NCBI GenBank assembly: GCA_965657825.1
Contig: CBFHQG010000039.1
Coordinates: 1-18,787 of the forward strand
DNA length: 18,787 bases
Direction of reading: 5' to 3'
Source of the DNA: M55B157 sp965657825
GTDB taxonomy: Bacteria; Actinomycetota; Actinomycetes; S36-B12
Part shown: piece after piece, positions 1 through 7,915 of the stretch
Layout: every line of letters begins with the position of its first letter
How positions within the stretch are numbered: the first letter of the stretch is position 1
Position numbers and translations under genes: made by a program
Notes under the pieces: model-generated
Seen by the model: only the letters and a program-made list of their open reading frames with translations
What the model was told of the DNA's origin: nothing
Database searches by the model: none

Positions 1-1047
1 ATCCGCCCGATGATCGCGATCGCAGTCGGTGCGCTCACACTCACTGCCTGCACCACCGCGGACAGTTCGGACTCCTCATCATCGGGTCCGGTGACCGTGC
101 GGGTGCTCACGCACGACTCCTTCGCCCTCACCGAATCCCTGGTCACCGACTTCGAGGCGGCGTCGGGGATCACGGTGGAGTTCATCGCCGCCGGCGATGC
201 CGGTGAGGTCGTCAACCGCGCGGTCCTGGCTTCGGGGAACCCCGACGGCGACGTGCTGTTCGGGGTGGACACCACGCTGCTGTCACGCGCCATCGATGCC
301 GATGTGTTCGATCCCTATGTCGCCGACGCGCCGCTGGACCCCGACCTCATCGCCGCAGGAGAAGGCGTCGTGACACCGATCGATGACGGCGACGTGTGCA
401 TCAACATCGACGACGCATGGTTCGCCGAGCGCGGCCTAGCCGCACCCACCACACTCGAAGACCTCGTCGATCCGGCGTATGCAGACCTTCTCGTCGTGGC
501 GAATCCGGCGACCTCATCCCCCGGCCTGGCCTTCCTCCTCGCCACCATCGCCCGCTTCGGTGACGGGTGGAGCGAGTACTGGCAGTCACTCCGCGATAAC
601 GGGGTGCAGGTCGTCAACGGCTGGTCGGAGGCGTACCTCGGTGAATTCACCGCTGGTGGTGGCGGCGGCGATCGACCGCTCGTGGTCTCGTATGCCACCA
701 GTCCGCCCGCCGAGATCGTCTACGCCGTCGAGCCGAAACCCCAACGGCCCTCCACCTCGGTGATGCTCGACGGATGCTTCCGACAGGTCGAGTTCGCCGG
801 CGTTCTGCGCGGGTCACCACAACCTCAGGCTGCCCGTGCCGTCGTCGACTGGCTGGTGTCACCCGAGGTCCAGGCTGATATTCCACTCTCGATGTTCGTG
901 TTCCCCGCACGCCGGGATACTCCCCTCCCGGAGGTCTTCGAGCGTTTCGCTCTGCGCCCGGACACTCCACTCACCCTGGATGCAGCGACCATCGCGGAGA
1001 ACCGCTCAGCCTGGGTGGAGCAATGGACCCAGATCGTGCTGCGGTGA
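1..1047 (+). CDS. thiB: Thiamine ABC transporter substrate-binding lipoprotein (5' partial)
   Basis: Extracytoplasmic solute-binding protein that captures thiamine (or its phosphates) for the ABC importer encoded just downstream. The frame is open from base 1. The first in-window ATG is at 10, but it leaves almost no basic n-region before the hydrophobic segment, so the true start is probably upstream of the window. A lipobox (LTAC) ends the signal peptide, with the lipid-anchored Cys at about residue 14 counted from that ATG. The mature part has the ThiB-type opening 'LTHDSFALTESLVTDFE' and the 'GVDTTLLSRA' and 'SYATSPPAEIVY' segments typical of thiamine-binding proteins. Its length (about 345 residues) fits the family. 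It overlaps thiP by 4 nt (GTGA), so the two are translationally coupled. A Fe(III)-binding relative is the main alternative. Any TPP riboswitch would lie upstream, outside the window. Confidence 0.85.
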   Translation: MRPMIAIAVGALTLTACTTADSSDSSSSGPVTVRVLTHDSFALTESLVTDFEAASGITVEFIAAGDAGEVVNRAVLASGNPDGDVLFGVDTTLLSRAIDADVFDPYVADAPLDPDLIAAGEGVVTPIDDGDVCINIDDAWFAERGLAAPTTLEDLVDPAYADLLVVANPATSSPGLAFLLATIARFGDGWSEYWQSLRDNGVQVVNGWSEAYLGEFTAGGGGGDRPLVVSYATSPPAEIVYAVEPKPQRPSTSVMLDGCFRQVEFAGVLRGSPQPQAARAVVDWLVSPEVQADIPLSMFVFPARRDTPLPEVFERFALRPDTPLTLDAATIAENRSAWVEQWTQIVLR

Positions 1048-2618
1048 CACACCGGCCGGGTGTCGCACTGGCCTTCGGTCCGCTCCTGCTCGTCTGCGTC
1101 CTGGTGGGCGTTCCACTCGCCACCCTCGTGGTCATCGGTGCAAGCAACGCCGATCCCGTTGCCCTGCTCACCAGTGCGAGCACCTGGCGGATCCTCGGCT
1201 ACACCGTCGCCCAGGCGATCGCGAGCACTGCGCTGAGCATCATCCTCGCGCTACCAGCGGCCTACGCCCTGCATCGCCTGCGACTCCCGGGACGCCGTCT
1301 GTGGCTAGCCGTGCTCACCATCCCCTTCGTACTGCCGACCGTGGTGGTAGGTCTGGCATTCCGCGAACTGCTGCCCTTCGCCGGCACCACCGCGGCGATC
1401 ATCGTCGCCCACGTGTTCTTCAACGTCGGCCTCGCCACCCGAGTGATCGGCGGGGTGTGGAACTCACTGGATTCCCGGTACGCCGAGGTCGCCGCCACGC
1501 TCGGATACCGACCGTGGCAGGTGTTCCGCGAGGCGACCTGGCCGCTGCTGCGACCTGCCGTGCTGGCCTCCTGCGTCCTGGTGTTCCTGTTCACCTTCAC
1601 CTCCTTCGGAGTCGTGCTCATCGTCGGAGATCCCGCCTGGCCCACCATCGAGGTCGAGATCTACCGACTGGCCGTCCAGACCCTCGATCTCGCAGCAGCA
1701 GCCACCCTCGCGATCGTTCAACTGGTGATCATCGTCACCGCTTTGGCCTGGTCGGCTTCGCTCCAACGGCGCATCTCCATCGGTGGCGCGATCAGGGGTG
1801 AGCCCGCGCGGCACCGACCGCGCACGATCGAGGACTACGCGAGCACCGTCGTCACCGGACTGCTCGTGGTCGCCGTATGTCTGCCTCTGCTGACCCTCGC
1901 CCTGGGTTCGATACGCGTCGGGGATCGATTCGGCCTGGACTTCTACGCCGAAGTGTTCTCCCCCGCAGATCTGACCACGCGGGCGACACCGGCGTGGGAG
2001 GCACTGGCGACCTCGGCTCGCTATGCGGTCGTGGCGACGCTCATCTCGGTCACGCTCGGAGTCGCCGGCGCGATCTCCCTGACGATCCTGCGTCGCAGCG
2101 CCACCTGGGTCGACACCGCCATCACCGCTCCACTCGGAGTCTCCGCGGTGTCGCTCGGACTGGGCCTTCTGCTGTTCAGCATCTACGGCCCCCTCGATCT
2201 GCGGGGTGCCTGGTTGCTCGTGCCGCTGGGTCAAGCACTGGTGGCGATGCCGATCGTGGTGCGCGTGGTGCTTCCAGTGCTGCGTTCCATCGATCCACGG
2301 TTGAAGGATGTCGCCGCGACTCTGGGAGCATCACCCGTTCGCGCCTGGTTGACCGTCGATGGACCGCTGGCCCTGCGTGCCGGTGCGGTGGCCGCCGCAT
2401 TGGCCGCAGCCGTATCTCTCGGCGAATTCGGGGCTACGGCGTTCCTGGTGCGCGCGGACACCCCCACCGTTCCGGTGCAGATCGTGCGACTCCTCGGGCG
2501 GCCCGGTGAGACCAATCTCGGACAGGCCCTGGCTCTGTCGGTCATCCTGGTCGCCGTGACCGCGATCATCGTGGGGCTCGCTGAACGTGTCCGACCCGCG
2601 CGAGGAGGTGGCTGGTGA
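1044..2618 (+). CDS. thiP: Thiamine ABC transporter permease, two fused permease domains
   Basis: Integral membrane channel of the thiamine importer. About 524 residues hold two tandem BPD-type permease domains. Each has an EAA-loop motif that docks the ATPase: 'EVAATLGYRPWQVFREA' near residue 147 and 'DVAATLGASPVRAW' near residue 420. Numerous hydrophobic segments (roughly 10-12) agree with the ThiP/FbpB layout. I chose the GTG at 1044 because its GTGA overlaps the thiB stop in the usual coupled manner. An ATG at 1023 in the same frame adds seven residues, but its GGAG is only 2 nt away. The 3' end overlaps thiQ by another GTGA. Context (ThiB before, ThiQ after) gives the thiamine assignment; the permease alone could equally be from the iron(III) family. 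Confidence 0.85.
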   Translation: MTHRPGVALAFGPLLLVCVLVGVPLATLVVIGASNADPVALLTSASTWRILGYTVAQAIASTALSIILALPAAYALHRLRLPGRRLWLAVLTIPFVLPTVVVGLAFRELLPFAGTTAAIIVAHVFFNVGLATRVIGGVWNSLDSRYAEVAATLGYRPWQVFREATWPLLRPAVLASCVLVFLFTFTSFGVVLIVGDPAWPTIEVEIYRLAVQTLDLAAAATLAIVQLVIIVTALAWSASLQRRISIGGAIRGEPARHRPRTIEDYASTVVTGLLVVAVCLPLLTLALGSIRVGDRFGLDFYAEVFSPADLTTRATPAWEALATSARYAVVATLISVTLGVAGAISLTILRRSATWVDTAITAPLGVSAVSLGLGLLLFSIYGPLDLRGAWLLVPLGQALVAMPIVVRVVLPVLRSIDPRLKDVAATLGASPVRAWLTVDGPLALRAGAVAAALAAAVSLGEFGATAFLVRADTPTVPVQIVRLLGRPGETNLGQALALSVILVAVTAIIVGLAERVRPARGGGW

Positions 2619-3283
2619 GCCCGGAACCCACCGCGGGCGAGGGACTATCCGTCGTCGATGCCCGGATCGACTACGAGGGCCACACCCTGCTTCACAACGT
2701 GTCGTTCACCGTCGCTCCAACTCAGATCATCGCGCTGCTCGGGCCGAGTGGCTCGGGCAAGAGCAGCCTGTTGCGCTGCATCGCAGGTGTGCAGCGAGTC
2801 GACTCGGGATCGATCCGCTGGGATGGCCAGGACATCACCGGCGTTCCCGCTCATCGCCGCGACATCGGCCTGGTGTTCCAAGACGCGCTGCTGTTCCCGC
2901 ATCTCGATGTCGCCGGCAACATCGCCTTCGGGCTGCGCCGACACGGCCTGGGCCGAAGCGAGATCACCGCACGGGTGGATCGACTCTTGGACATGATCGG
3001 CCTGGCCGGTTTCGCCGACCACAGCATCACCACGCTGTCCGGAGGGGAGGCCCAACGCGTAGCGCTCGCTCGCGCTCTGGCTCCTCGGCCACGACTGCTG
3101 CTCCTGGATGAGCCGTTCGCCGCCCTCGATCGGCAATTGCGCGAGCGCCTGGTCACCGATGTCCGGGGACTTCTGCGCGAGCTGGGGACACCGGCCATCC
3201 ATGTCACCCACGATCACGAGGAGGCTGCCCGGATCGCCGATCGTGTCCTCGTCGTCGACGACGCCAGCGTGCATCCCGCCTGA
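2615..3283 (+). CDS. thiQ: Thiamine ABC transporter ATP-binding protein
   Basis: Cytoplasmic ATPase that powers the ThiBP importer. At 222 residues it is short, as ThiQ proteins are, and lacks the extended C-terminal regulatory domain of FbpC/PotA-type ATPases. Visible motifs are Walker A GPSGSGKSS near residue 40, the Q-loop in 'VFQDALLFPH', signature LSGGEAQR near 141, Walker B 'LLLLDEP' near 163, the D-loop 'AALD' and the switch His in 'HVTHDHEEA'. The GTG start overlaps the thiP TGA by 4 nt and has a strong GAGGAGG (2602-2608) 6 nt upstream. It is the last gene of the operon; a hairpin about 50 nt downstream may end transcription. Confidence 0.87.
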   Translation: MSPEPTAGEGLSVVDARIDYEGHTLLHNVSFTVAPTQIIALLGPSGSGKSSLLRCIAGVQRVDSGSIRWDGQDITGVPAHRRDIGLVFQDALLFPHLDVAGNIAFGLRRHGLGRSEITARVDRLLDMIGLAGFADHSITTLSGGEAQRVALARALAPRPRLLLLDEPFAALDRQLRERLVTDVRGLLRELGTPAIHVTHDHEEAARIADRVLVVDDASVHPA

Positions 3284-3332
3284 TCGGTCAGGAACCTGGT
3301 CGTTCATGAAACGGACACACCGATCACGGGAC

Positions 3333-3363
3333 CTCCGACCCTGCACGACTCAGGGTCACGGAG
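3333..3363 (+). terminator. Stem-loop between thiQ and ppdK, possible terminator
   Basis: GACCCTG (3337-3343) and CAGGGTC (3351-3357) are perfect inverted repeats around a 7-nt loop. The pairing extends as CTCCG (3333-3337) with CGGAG (3359-3363) across a 2-nt bulge. There is no U-tract, so this would be a tail-less hairpin terminator for the thiamine operon. An operator for ppdK is the alternative, since the ppdK start lies 56 nt downstream. The remainder of 3284-3418 shows no convincing -10/-35 pair. Confidence 0.45.
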
Positions 3364-3418
3364 TAGCGTCAGGGCGCATCCGGTGGCAGTGGGTTGGGCA
3401 GAACGGGAGTGGCCGCAG

Positions 3419-6133
3419 ATGACGAAGTACGTGTACGACTTCAGCGAGGGTGGCCGCGAGGACGCCGATCTGCTCGGCGGTAAGGGCGCCAATCTGGCCG
3501 AGATGACCCGACTGGGTCTGCCGGTGCCCCCCGGATTCACCATCACCACCGAGGCCTGCCGCGAGTTCCTGAAAGTCGGCGACGTTCCCGCTGATCTGCG
3601 GGTGCAGGTCACCATGGCGCTGCGCCGACTCGAAGACGCTCTGGGTCGTCGACTCGGCGATGTTCACGACCCGCTCCTGGTCAGCGTGCGCTCTGGTGCC
3701 CGGTTCTCCATGCCCGGGATGATGGAGACGGTCTTGAACGTGGGGCTGAACGACTATTCCGTCGCCGGCCTAGCCACCGCAACGAAAGACGAACGCTTCG
3801 CCTGGGATTCCTACCGCAGGCTGATCCAGATGTTCGGGCGCACGGTGCTGCACGTTGACGGCGGCTCGTTCGAGGCCGCTTTCGACGCAGCCAAGGAAGC
3901 CGAAGGCGTTCGCGAGGACTCCGGACTGTCCGTCGAGGGCCTGCGATCACTCGTCGAGACCTACAAGCAGATCATCCTCGACCATTCCGGTCGGCCATTC
4001 CCCCAAGACCCCCGCGAGCAACTCGACCTGTGCGTCACGGCGGTGTTCTCGTCGTGGAACACCCCTCGCGCGCACCTGTACCGCCGCCGCGAGCGCATCC
4101 CCCACGATCTGGGCACCGCCGTCAACGTCGTGACGATGGTGTTCGGCAATCTCGGCCAGGATTCGGGCACCGGCGTCGCCTTCACTCGCGATCCTGCCAG
4201 CGGAAAGATCGGGTCCTACGGCGACTACCTCACCAACGCGCAGGGTGAGGATGTCGTCGCCGGGATCCGCAACACGATCAGCCTCGCCGATATGGCCGAG
4301 ATCGACCCGGCCGCCTATGAAGAACTGCAGATCATCATGCGTCGCCTCGAGACGCACTACCGCGACCTGTGCGATATCGAGTTCACCGTCGAACGCGGCA
4401 AGTTGTGGATGCTGCAGACGCGCATCGGCAAGCGCACCGCCGCCGCCGCCTTCCGCATCGCCACGCAGCTCGTCGATGAACACCTGATCACGATGGACGA
4501 GGCCCTCGCCCGAGTCAGCGGTGAGCAACTCACCCAGTTGATGTTCCCCCAGTTCGATCCGCGCAGCCCGCGCGAGAACCTCACCTCGGGCATGGCAGCC
4601 AGCCCCGGTGCGGCGGTCGGTCGAGCCGTCTTCGACTCGCCCACTGCCGCGGAGTGGGCCGCACGCGGAGAGAAGGTGATCCTGATCCGCCGTGAGACCA
4701 ATCCAGATGACCTGGAGGGGATGATCGCCGCAGAGGGGATCTTGACCTCCAGAGGCGGTAAGACTTCGCACGCAGCCGTTGTCGCGCGCGGTATGGGTAC
4801 TACCTGCATCGTCGGCGCCGAGGCACTCGATGTCGATTCCAGTGCCAAACGCGCGACCGCCGGCGACCTGGTGGTCGACGAAGGTGACGTCATCTCCTTG
4901 GACGGCTCCACCGGTCAGGTGTTCGTCGGCTCCGTCCCCGTCGTCGCATCACCGGTGGTGACGTACCTGGAATCCGGACTCACCGCGGCGATCGAGGCGG
5001 CCGATGAGGAGACCGCCGAGTTGATCATGTCGGTCGACCGCATTCTTCAGCACGCTGATCACGTGCGTCGCCTGCGCGTGCGCGCCAATGCAGACACGGT
5101 GACCGATTCGAACCGGGCACGCATCCTCGGCGCCGAGGGCATCGGCCTGTGCCGAACCGAGCACATGTTCCTCGGTGATCGCCGCGTGCTCATCGAACGC
5201 CTCGTGCTCGCCGAGACCTCCGAGGAACGCGAGGAGGTCTATGCGGAGTTGCTGCCGCTTCAGCGCGATGATTTCGTCGGCATCCTCGAGGCGATGGACA
5301 ACCTACCCGTCACCATCCGCCTGCTCGATCCTCCACTCCACGAGTTCCTGCCCAGCCTGGTCGACCTCTCCGTTCGCGTCGCTCTCGCCGAGCAGCGCGG
5401 CGAACCCGACGAGCGGGATATCGCCCTGCTGCACGCCGTGGAGAAACTGCACGAGTCGAACCCGATGCTGGGCCTGCGCGGTGTGCGCCTGGGACTGGTG
5501 CTGCCGGGTCTCTACGCACTGCAGGTGCGCGCCATCGCCGAGGCCGCCGCCCTGCGGGTGCAGGCAGGTGGAACACCTCGCGTCGAGATCATGATCCCGC
5601 TCATTGGTTCGGTCATGGAACTCCATCTGGTCCGCGACGAGGTGGGGCACATCGTGGCCGAAGTCGCCGACGCCAACGGCGTGACGCTGTCGATGCCGAT
5701 CGGCACGATGGTCGAATTACCGCGCGCAGCCCTGACCGCACGTCGGGTCGCCGAGGCAGCGGACTTCTTCTCCTTCGGTACCAACGACCTGACCCAGACG
5801 ACCTGGGGCTTCTCCCGCGACGATGTCGAGGGAGCGTTCTTCGCCCAGTACCTCGACAAGGGCGTGTTCACGGTGTCACCTTTCGAAAGCCTCGACGTCG
5901 ACGGGGTGGGCGAGTTGATCCGCATCGCCACCGAGAAGGGACGCGCGACGAAACCGGACTTGAAACTCGGGGTATGCGGTGAGCACGGCGGGGATCCCGA
6001 GTCGATCCACTTCTTCCACGGCGTCGGGATCGACTACGTGTCCTGCTCGCCATTCCGCGTTCCGGTGGCCCGCCTGGAGGCCGGGCGAGCTGCGGTGCTG
6101 GGCTCACTGACGACCCACACCTCGACCGCGTAG
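3419..6133 (+). CDS. ppdK: Pyruvate, phosphate dikinase
   Basis: Cytoplasmic enzyme that interconverts pyruvate + ATP + Pi and PEP + AMP + PPi, for gluconeogenesis or PPi-linked glycolysis. The 904-residue length fits the family (about 870-900). Domains in order are an N-terminal ATP-grasp nucleotide-binding domain opening 'MTKYVYDFSEGG' with GGKGANLAEM, the central phosphohistidine domain with GGKTSHAAVVARGMG (catalytic His at residue 451), and the C-terminal PEP/pyruvate TIM barrel with 'GLCRTEHMF', 'SFGTNDLTQTTWGFSRDD' and VCGEHGGDP (Cys at residue 853, the usual proton donor). The ATG at 3419 is chosen because it begins at the conserved MTKYVYDF and has GGGAG (3405-3409) 9 nt upstream; a GTG at 3383 would add 12 unsupported residues. 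It stands alone, convergent with arsR. PEP synthase is excluded by length and the PPDK-type ends. Confidence 0.95.
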   Translation: MTKYVYDFSEGGREDADLLGGKGANLAEMTRLGLPVPPGFTITTEACREFLKVGDVPADLRVQVTMALRRLEDALGRRLGDVHDPLLVSVRSGARFSMPGMMETVLNVGLNDYSVAGLATATKDERFAWDSYRRLIQMFGRTVLHVDGGSFEAAFDAAKEAEGVREDSGLSVEGLRSLVETYKQIILDHSGRPFPQDPREQLDLCVTAVFSSWNTPRAHLYRRRERIPHDLGTAVNVVTMVFGNLGQDSGTGVAFTRDPASGKIGSYGDYLTNAQGEDVVAGIRNTISLADMAEIDPAAYEELQIIMRRLETHYRDLCDIEFTVERGKLWMLQTRIGKRTAAAAFRIATQLVDEHLITMDEALARVSGEQLTQLMFPQFDPRSPRENLTSGMAASPGAAVGRAVFDSPTAAEWAARGEKVILIRRETNPDDLEGMIAAEGILTSRGGKTSHAAVVARGMGTTCIVGAEALDVDSSAKRATAGDLVVDEGDVISLDGSTGQVFVGSVPVVASPVVTYLESGLTAAIEAADEETAELIMSVDRILQHADHVRRLRVRANADTVTDSNRARILGAEGIGLCRTEHMFLGDRRVLIERLVLAETSEEREEVYAELLPLQRDDFVGILEAMDNLPVTIRLLDPPLHEFLPSLVDLSVRVALAEQRGEPDERDIALLHAVEKLHESNPMLGLRGVRLGLVLPGLYALQVRAIAEAAALRVQAGGTPRVEIMIPLIGSVMELHLVRDEVGHIVAEVADANGVTLSMPIGTMVELPRAALTARRVAEAADFFSFGTNDLTQTTWGFSRDDVEGAFFAQYLDKGVFTVSPFESLDVDGVGELIRIATEKGRATKPDLKLGVCGEHGGDPESIHFFHGVGIDYVSCSPFRVPVARLEAGRAAVLGSLTTHTSTA

Positions 6134-6151
6134 ATCACCAGGCCCGGCGAT

Positions 6152-6197
6152 CTCAGTCTCGACTGAGCGAAGCCGCCGCCTGACCCAGGCGGCTTCG
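6152..6197 (+). terminator. Two stem-loops downstream of ppdK, inside the 3' end of arsR
   Basis: CTCAGTC/GACTGAG (6152-6158 / 6161-6167) and CGAAGCCGCC/GGCGGCTTCG (6168-6177 / 6188-6197, 10-nt loop) are perfect inverted repeats lying 19-64 nt after the ppdK stop. The second is strong enough to act as a tail-less terminator for ppdK. Because they also lie within the last codons of convergent arsR, they could act on both transcripts. There is no U-tract on either strand. Confidence 0.45.
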
Positions 6198-6500
6198 ACT
6201 GCCGAGTTCGTCGGCCATGAACTCCCGCAGCAGGTCGATCGCCGCAACGACCTTGTCGCCACGCAGGGAATACAGCACGGTCGAGCCTTGCCGTTGCGCT
6301 TCGACCACACCGCGGTCGCGCAGGATCGCCAGATGCTGCGAGCAGTTGGATTGGCTGATCTCCAGCGACTCAGCAAGGTCACCCACACTCATCGGACCGT
6401 TGCGCAGATCATTGATGATGAGCAGGCGCTTGGGATCGGCGATGGCCTTGCACAGTCGAGCATGAAGTTCGTGGATCTCGATCGCGGTTGCTCGGTCCAT
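6153..6500 (-). CDS. ArsR/SmtB-family transcriptional regulator
   Basis: Small (115 aa) winged-helix repressor, cytoplasmic and probably dimeric. The body 'LCKAIADPKRLLIINDL...SVGDLAESLEISQSN.SQHLAILRDRGVV' is a clear HTH_5 domain: the helix-turn-helix is at about residues 37-60 and the wing at about 65-75 ('EAQRQGSTVLYSL'). It has exactly two cysteines, C17 in the first helix and C53 in the recognition helix, where many relatives have a small residue (SN[A/V]SQHL). It lacks the ELCVC-type metal motif of ArsR/SmtB metal sensors. It is encoded 57 bp behind the rhodanese-MBL gene on the same strand, so the two are probably co-transcribed. Next to DsrE2/TusA genes, a thiol or persulfide-responsive repressor of the divergent island is a reasonable inference. 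The ATG at 6500 has a close GAGG upstream. Confidence 0.88.
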   Translation of the reverse strand: MDRATAIEIHELHARLCKAIADPKRLLIINDLRNGPMSVGDLAESLEISQSNCSQHLAILRDRGVVEAQRQGSTVLYSLRGDKVVAAIDLLREFMADELGSRSRLGQAAASLSRD

Positions 6501-6557
6501 ACCCTCATCCTGCCGTGAGTGGTCGTGGTGCGCCCTACGGGCTGATCAATGCGGGGA

Positions 6558-7718
6558 TCACACCGTGGTGGATGCCGCGCACTGATTCTTGCCGATCTCG
6601 AGGAACTCGATCTCCTCGGCCGTGGCAGCCTGGCCGGAGTTCACCAGGCGGATCGTGTCGTAGGTGTCCGGCGCAGCCGGCAGGCTCGTGACGATCTCGT
6701 GGACGAAGTTCACCAGGTCGGCCTCGCTGAGCAACGTCGATTCGAAGATGTGCCCCAAAGTGGTGCGCACCAGACCGTCCTCGGCGACCTCGTCGGCAAA
6801 GGTCCAGTGAGCGGGCAGCACCATCGTGGCCGGATCCAGGGGCTGCAGCCGGTCGTGCACCGTGTGGTAGAGCTCGCGGGCGAGTTCCTCTGCCTTGCCG
6901 GTCAGGTCCGGTCGTCCCACACCGCGCACGAACACCGTGTCACCGGTGAGCAGCAGATGTCCGGGAATGTGCACGCATGTCGTGCCGGGGGTGTGACCGG
7001 GCATCTTGATCGCCAGGGTCTCGATCTGCGCGTCACCGAGGTCGATGACCTCACCATCGACCAGCGGGGCATTGGGGAACGGGGTGGCCCCACCGGTGTC
7101 CTCGATCGGCACGCTGTACGACGCCCCGGTGCGCTCGGCAAGCTCGATGCCGCCGGTGATGTGGTCGGCGTGCACGTGGGTATCGATCACATGCAGGATC
7201 TTCATGTCGTGTTCGGCGGCGAGTGCCTCATAGGGTGCGCAGAAGCGGGCCGGGTCCACCACGATGCAGCCCTGGCCGGGAACCCCGATCAGGTAGGACA
7301 GGCAGGCCTTCGACGGGCGCTGGATCTGCCAGCCGCGCATCCCCTCGGGGAGACCGGGGAGTTCCCGGGGGACCAGCAGTTCGGCCCACGCGGCCGTGCC
7401 GCCCTCGAGGGTGCGCACATGGCGACCCTCCTCCTTGAGCACGTCGATGAGCAGATCCGACCCGTTGCCGTGGGCGCAGACCACCACGGAGTTCTCGGGG
7501 AGCTCCTCGGCCAGCGACTCACTCTCCTCGACGGCGACCCAGATCGGCACGTTCTTCATCGGCACCGGACGCGGGCCCTCGATCTGCCAGGTGGCGTACT
7601 CATCCTGATTGCGCACGTCGAGGATGAAGGGGGTCTCGCCGCGCTCGATCTCGGCGTACAACTCCGCGGGGCTGATGGATCCGGGGTTGATGGATCCGGG
7701 GTTGATGGATGTGGTCAT
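6558..7718 (-). CDS. Rhodanese / metallo-beta-lactamase (ETHE1-like persulfide dioxygenase) fusion
   Basis: A 386-residue cytoplasmic protein with two domains. Residues about 16-115 form a rhodanese domain ('PFILDVRNQDEY') with active-site loop CAHGNGS (Cys81), which would carry a persulfide. Residues about 130-345 form an MBL-fold domain with THVHADH (H181, H183, D185, H186), GHTPG (H242), TGD (D260) and PAH (H304), plus 'VRGVGRPDL', typical of ETHE1/Blh persulfide dioxygenases that turn persulfide + O2 into sulfite. A glyoxalase II-like hydrolase is less likely given that motif. Staphylococcal CstB has MBL first and rhodanese last; here the order is reversed. The ATG at 7718 has GGAGAG 6 nt upstream, and longer in-frame starts lack support. 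It heads a minus-strand unit with arsR and is divergent from the DsrE2 operon. Confidence 0.85.
   Translation of the reverse strand: MTTSINPGSINPGSISPAELYAEIERGETPFILDVRNQDEYATWQIEGPRPVPMKNVPIWVAVEESESLAEELPENSVVVCAHGNGSDLLIDVLKEEGRHVRTLEGGTAAWAELLVPRELPGLPEGMRGWQIQRPSKACLSYLIGVPGQGCIVVDPARFCAPYEALAAEHDMKILHVIDTHVHADHITGGIELAERTGASYSVPIEDTGGATPFPNAPLVDGEVIDLGDAQIETLAIKMPGHTPGTTCVHIPGHLLLTGDTVFVRGVGRPDLTGKAEELARELYHTVHDRLQPLDPATMVLPAHWTFADEVAEDGLVRTTLGHIFESTLLSEADLVNFVHEIVTSLPAAPDTYDTIRLVNSGQAATAEEIEFLEIGKNQCAASTTV
7668..7712. repeat. Three tandem 15-bp units in the N-terminus of the rhodanese-MBL gene
   Basis: Units at 7668-7682, 7683-7697 and 7698-7712 follow the consensus GGGGTTGATGGATCC (plus strand) with one change in the first unit and two at the end of the third. 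In the protein (minus strand) they encode S-INPG-S-INPG-S-ISPA at residues 4-17, ahead of the rhodanese fold. The repeat is in frame, so unit gain or loss by slippage would only change a flexible tail. Confidence 0.9.
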
Positions 7719-7915
7719 GGGTGCTCTCCATCCCTGGTCGGGTACCTGCTCGGGGCATCTTTGCCGAAGATGGCCACGAATATGCGCAAACGCTAATATC
7801 GCGGGGCACCCTCGCGCTAGGGTTTCGGTCAATTGCACGGACATTCCTCGCTCAGGGCGCCGCAGCGGGCCTAGCGTGGGGGGTGGCCACCTACTTATTA
7901 GGAGGGGATCCCTCG
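7719..7915. promoter_or_regulatory. Divergent promoter region of the sulfur island with candidate ArsR operator
   Basis: This 197-bp gap separates the divergent starts of the rhodanese-MBL gene (7718, minus) and the DsrE2 gene (7916, plus). At 7780-7799 there is an imperfect 20-bp palindrome of the form ATAT-N2-GC-N4-GC-N2-ATAT, AT-rich at the arms in an otherwise GC-rich region and similar in kind to ArsR/SmtB operators. Its right arm contains TAATAT (7794-7799), a good -10 for the plus operon, with a weak -35-like TGGCCA (7771-7776) 17 bp upstream. The left arm gives a CATATT -10-like hexamer on the minus strand. Repressor binding there could therefore shut both directions. The plus leader would be about 110 nt, ending in GGAGGGG (7901-7907). 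These are pattern matches only. Confidence 0.5.

Noticed and set aside
1..60. TPP riboswitch before thiB
   Set aside because: The coding frame is already open at base 1, so any leader lies outside the window.
7668..7712. Short tandem units as a CRISPR or origin iteron array
   Set aside because: There are only three units, in frame inside a coding sequence and without spacers; they are best explained as a peptide repeat.
6549..7796. A long open frame (415 codons) on the plus strand opposite the rhodanese-MBL gene
   Set aside because: The composition is that of an antisense shadow of a high-GC gene; it shows no domain, no RBS and no conserved motif, while the minus-strand protein has complete active sites.
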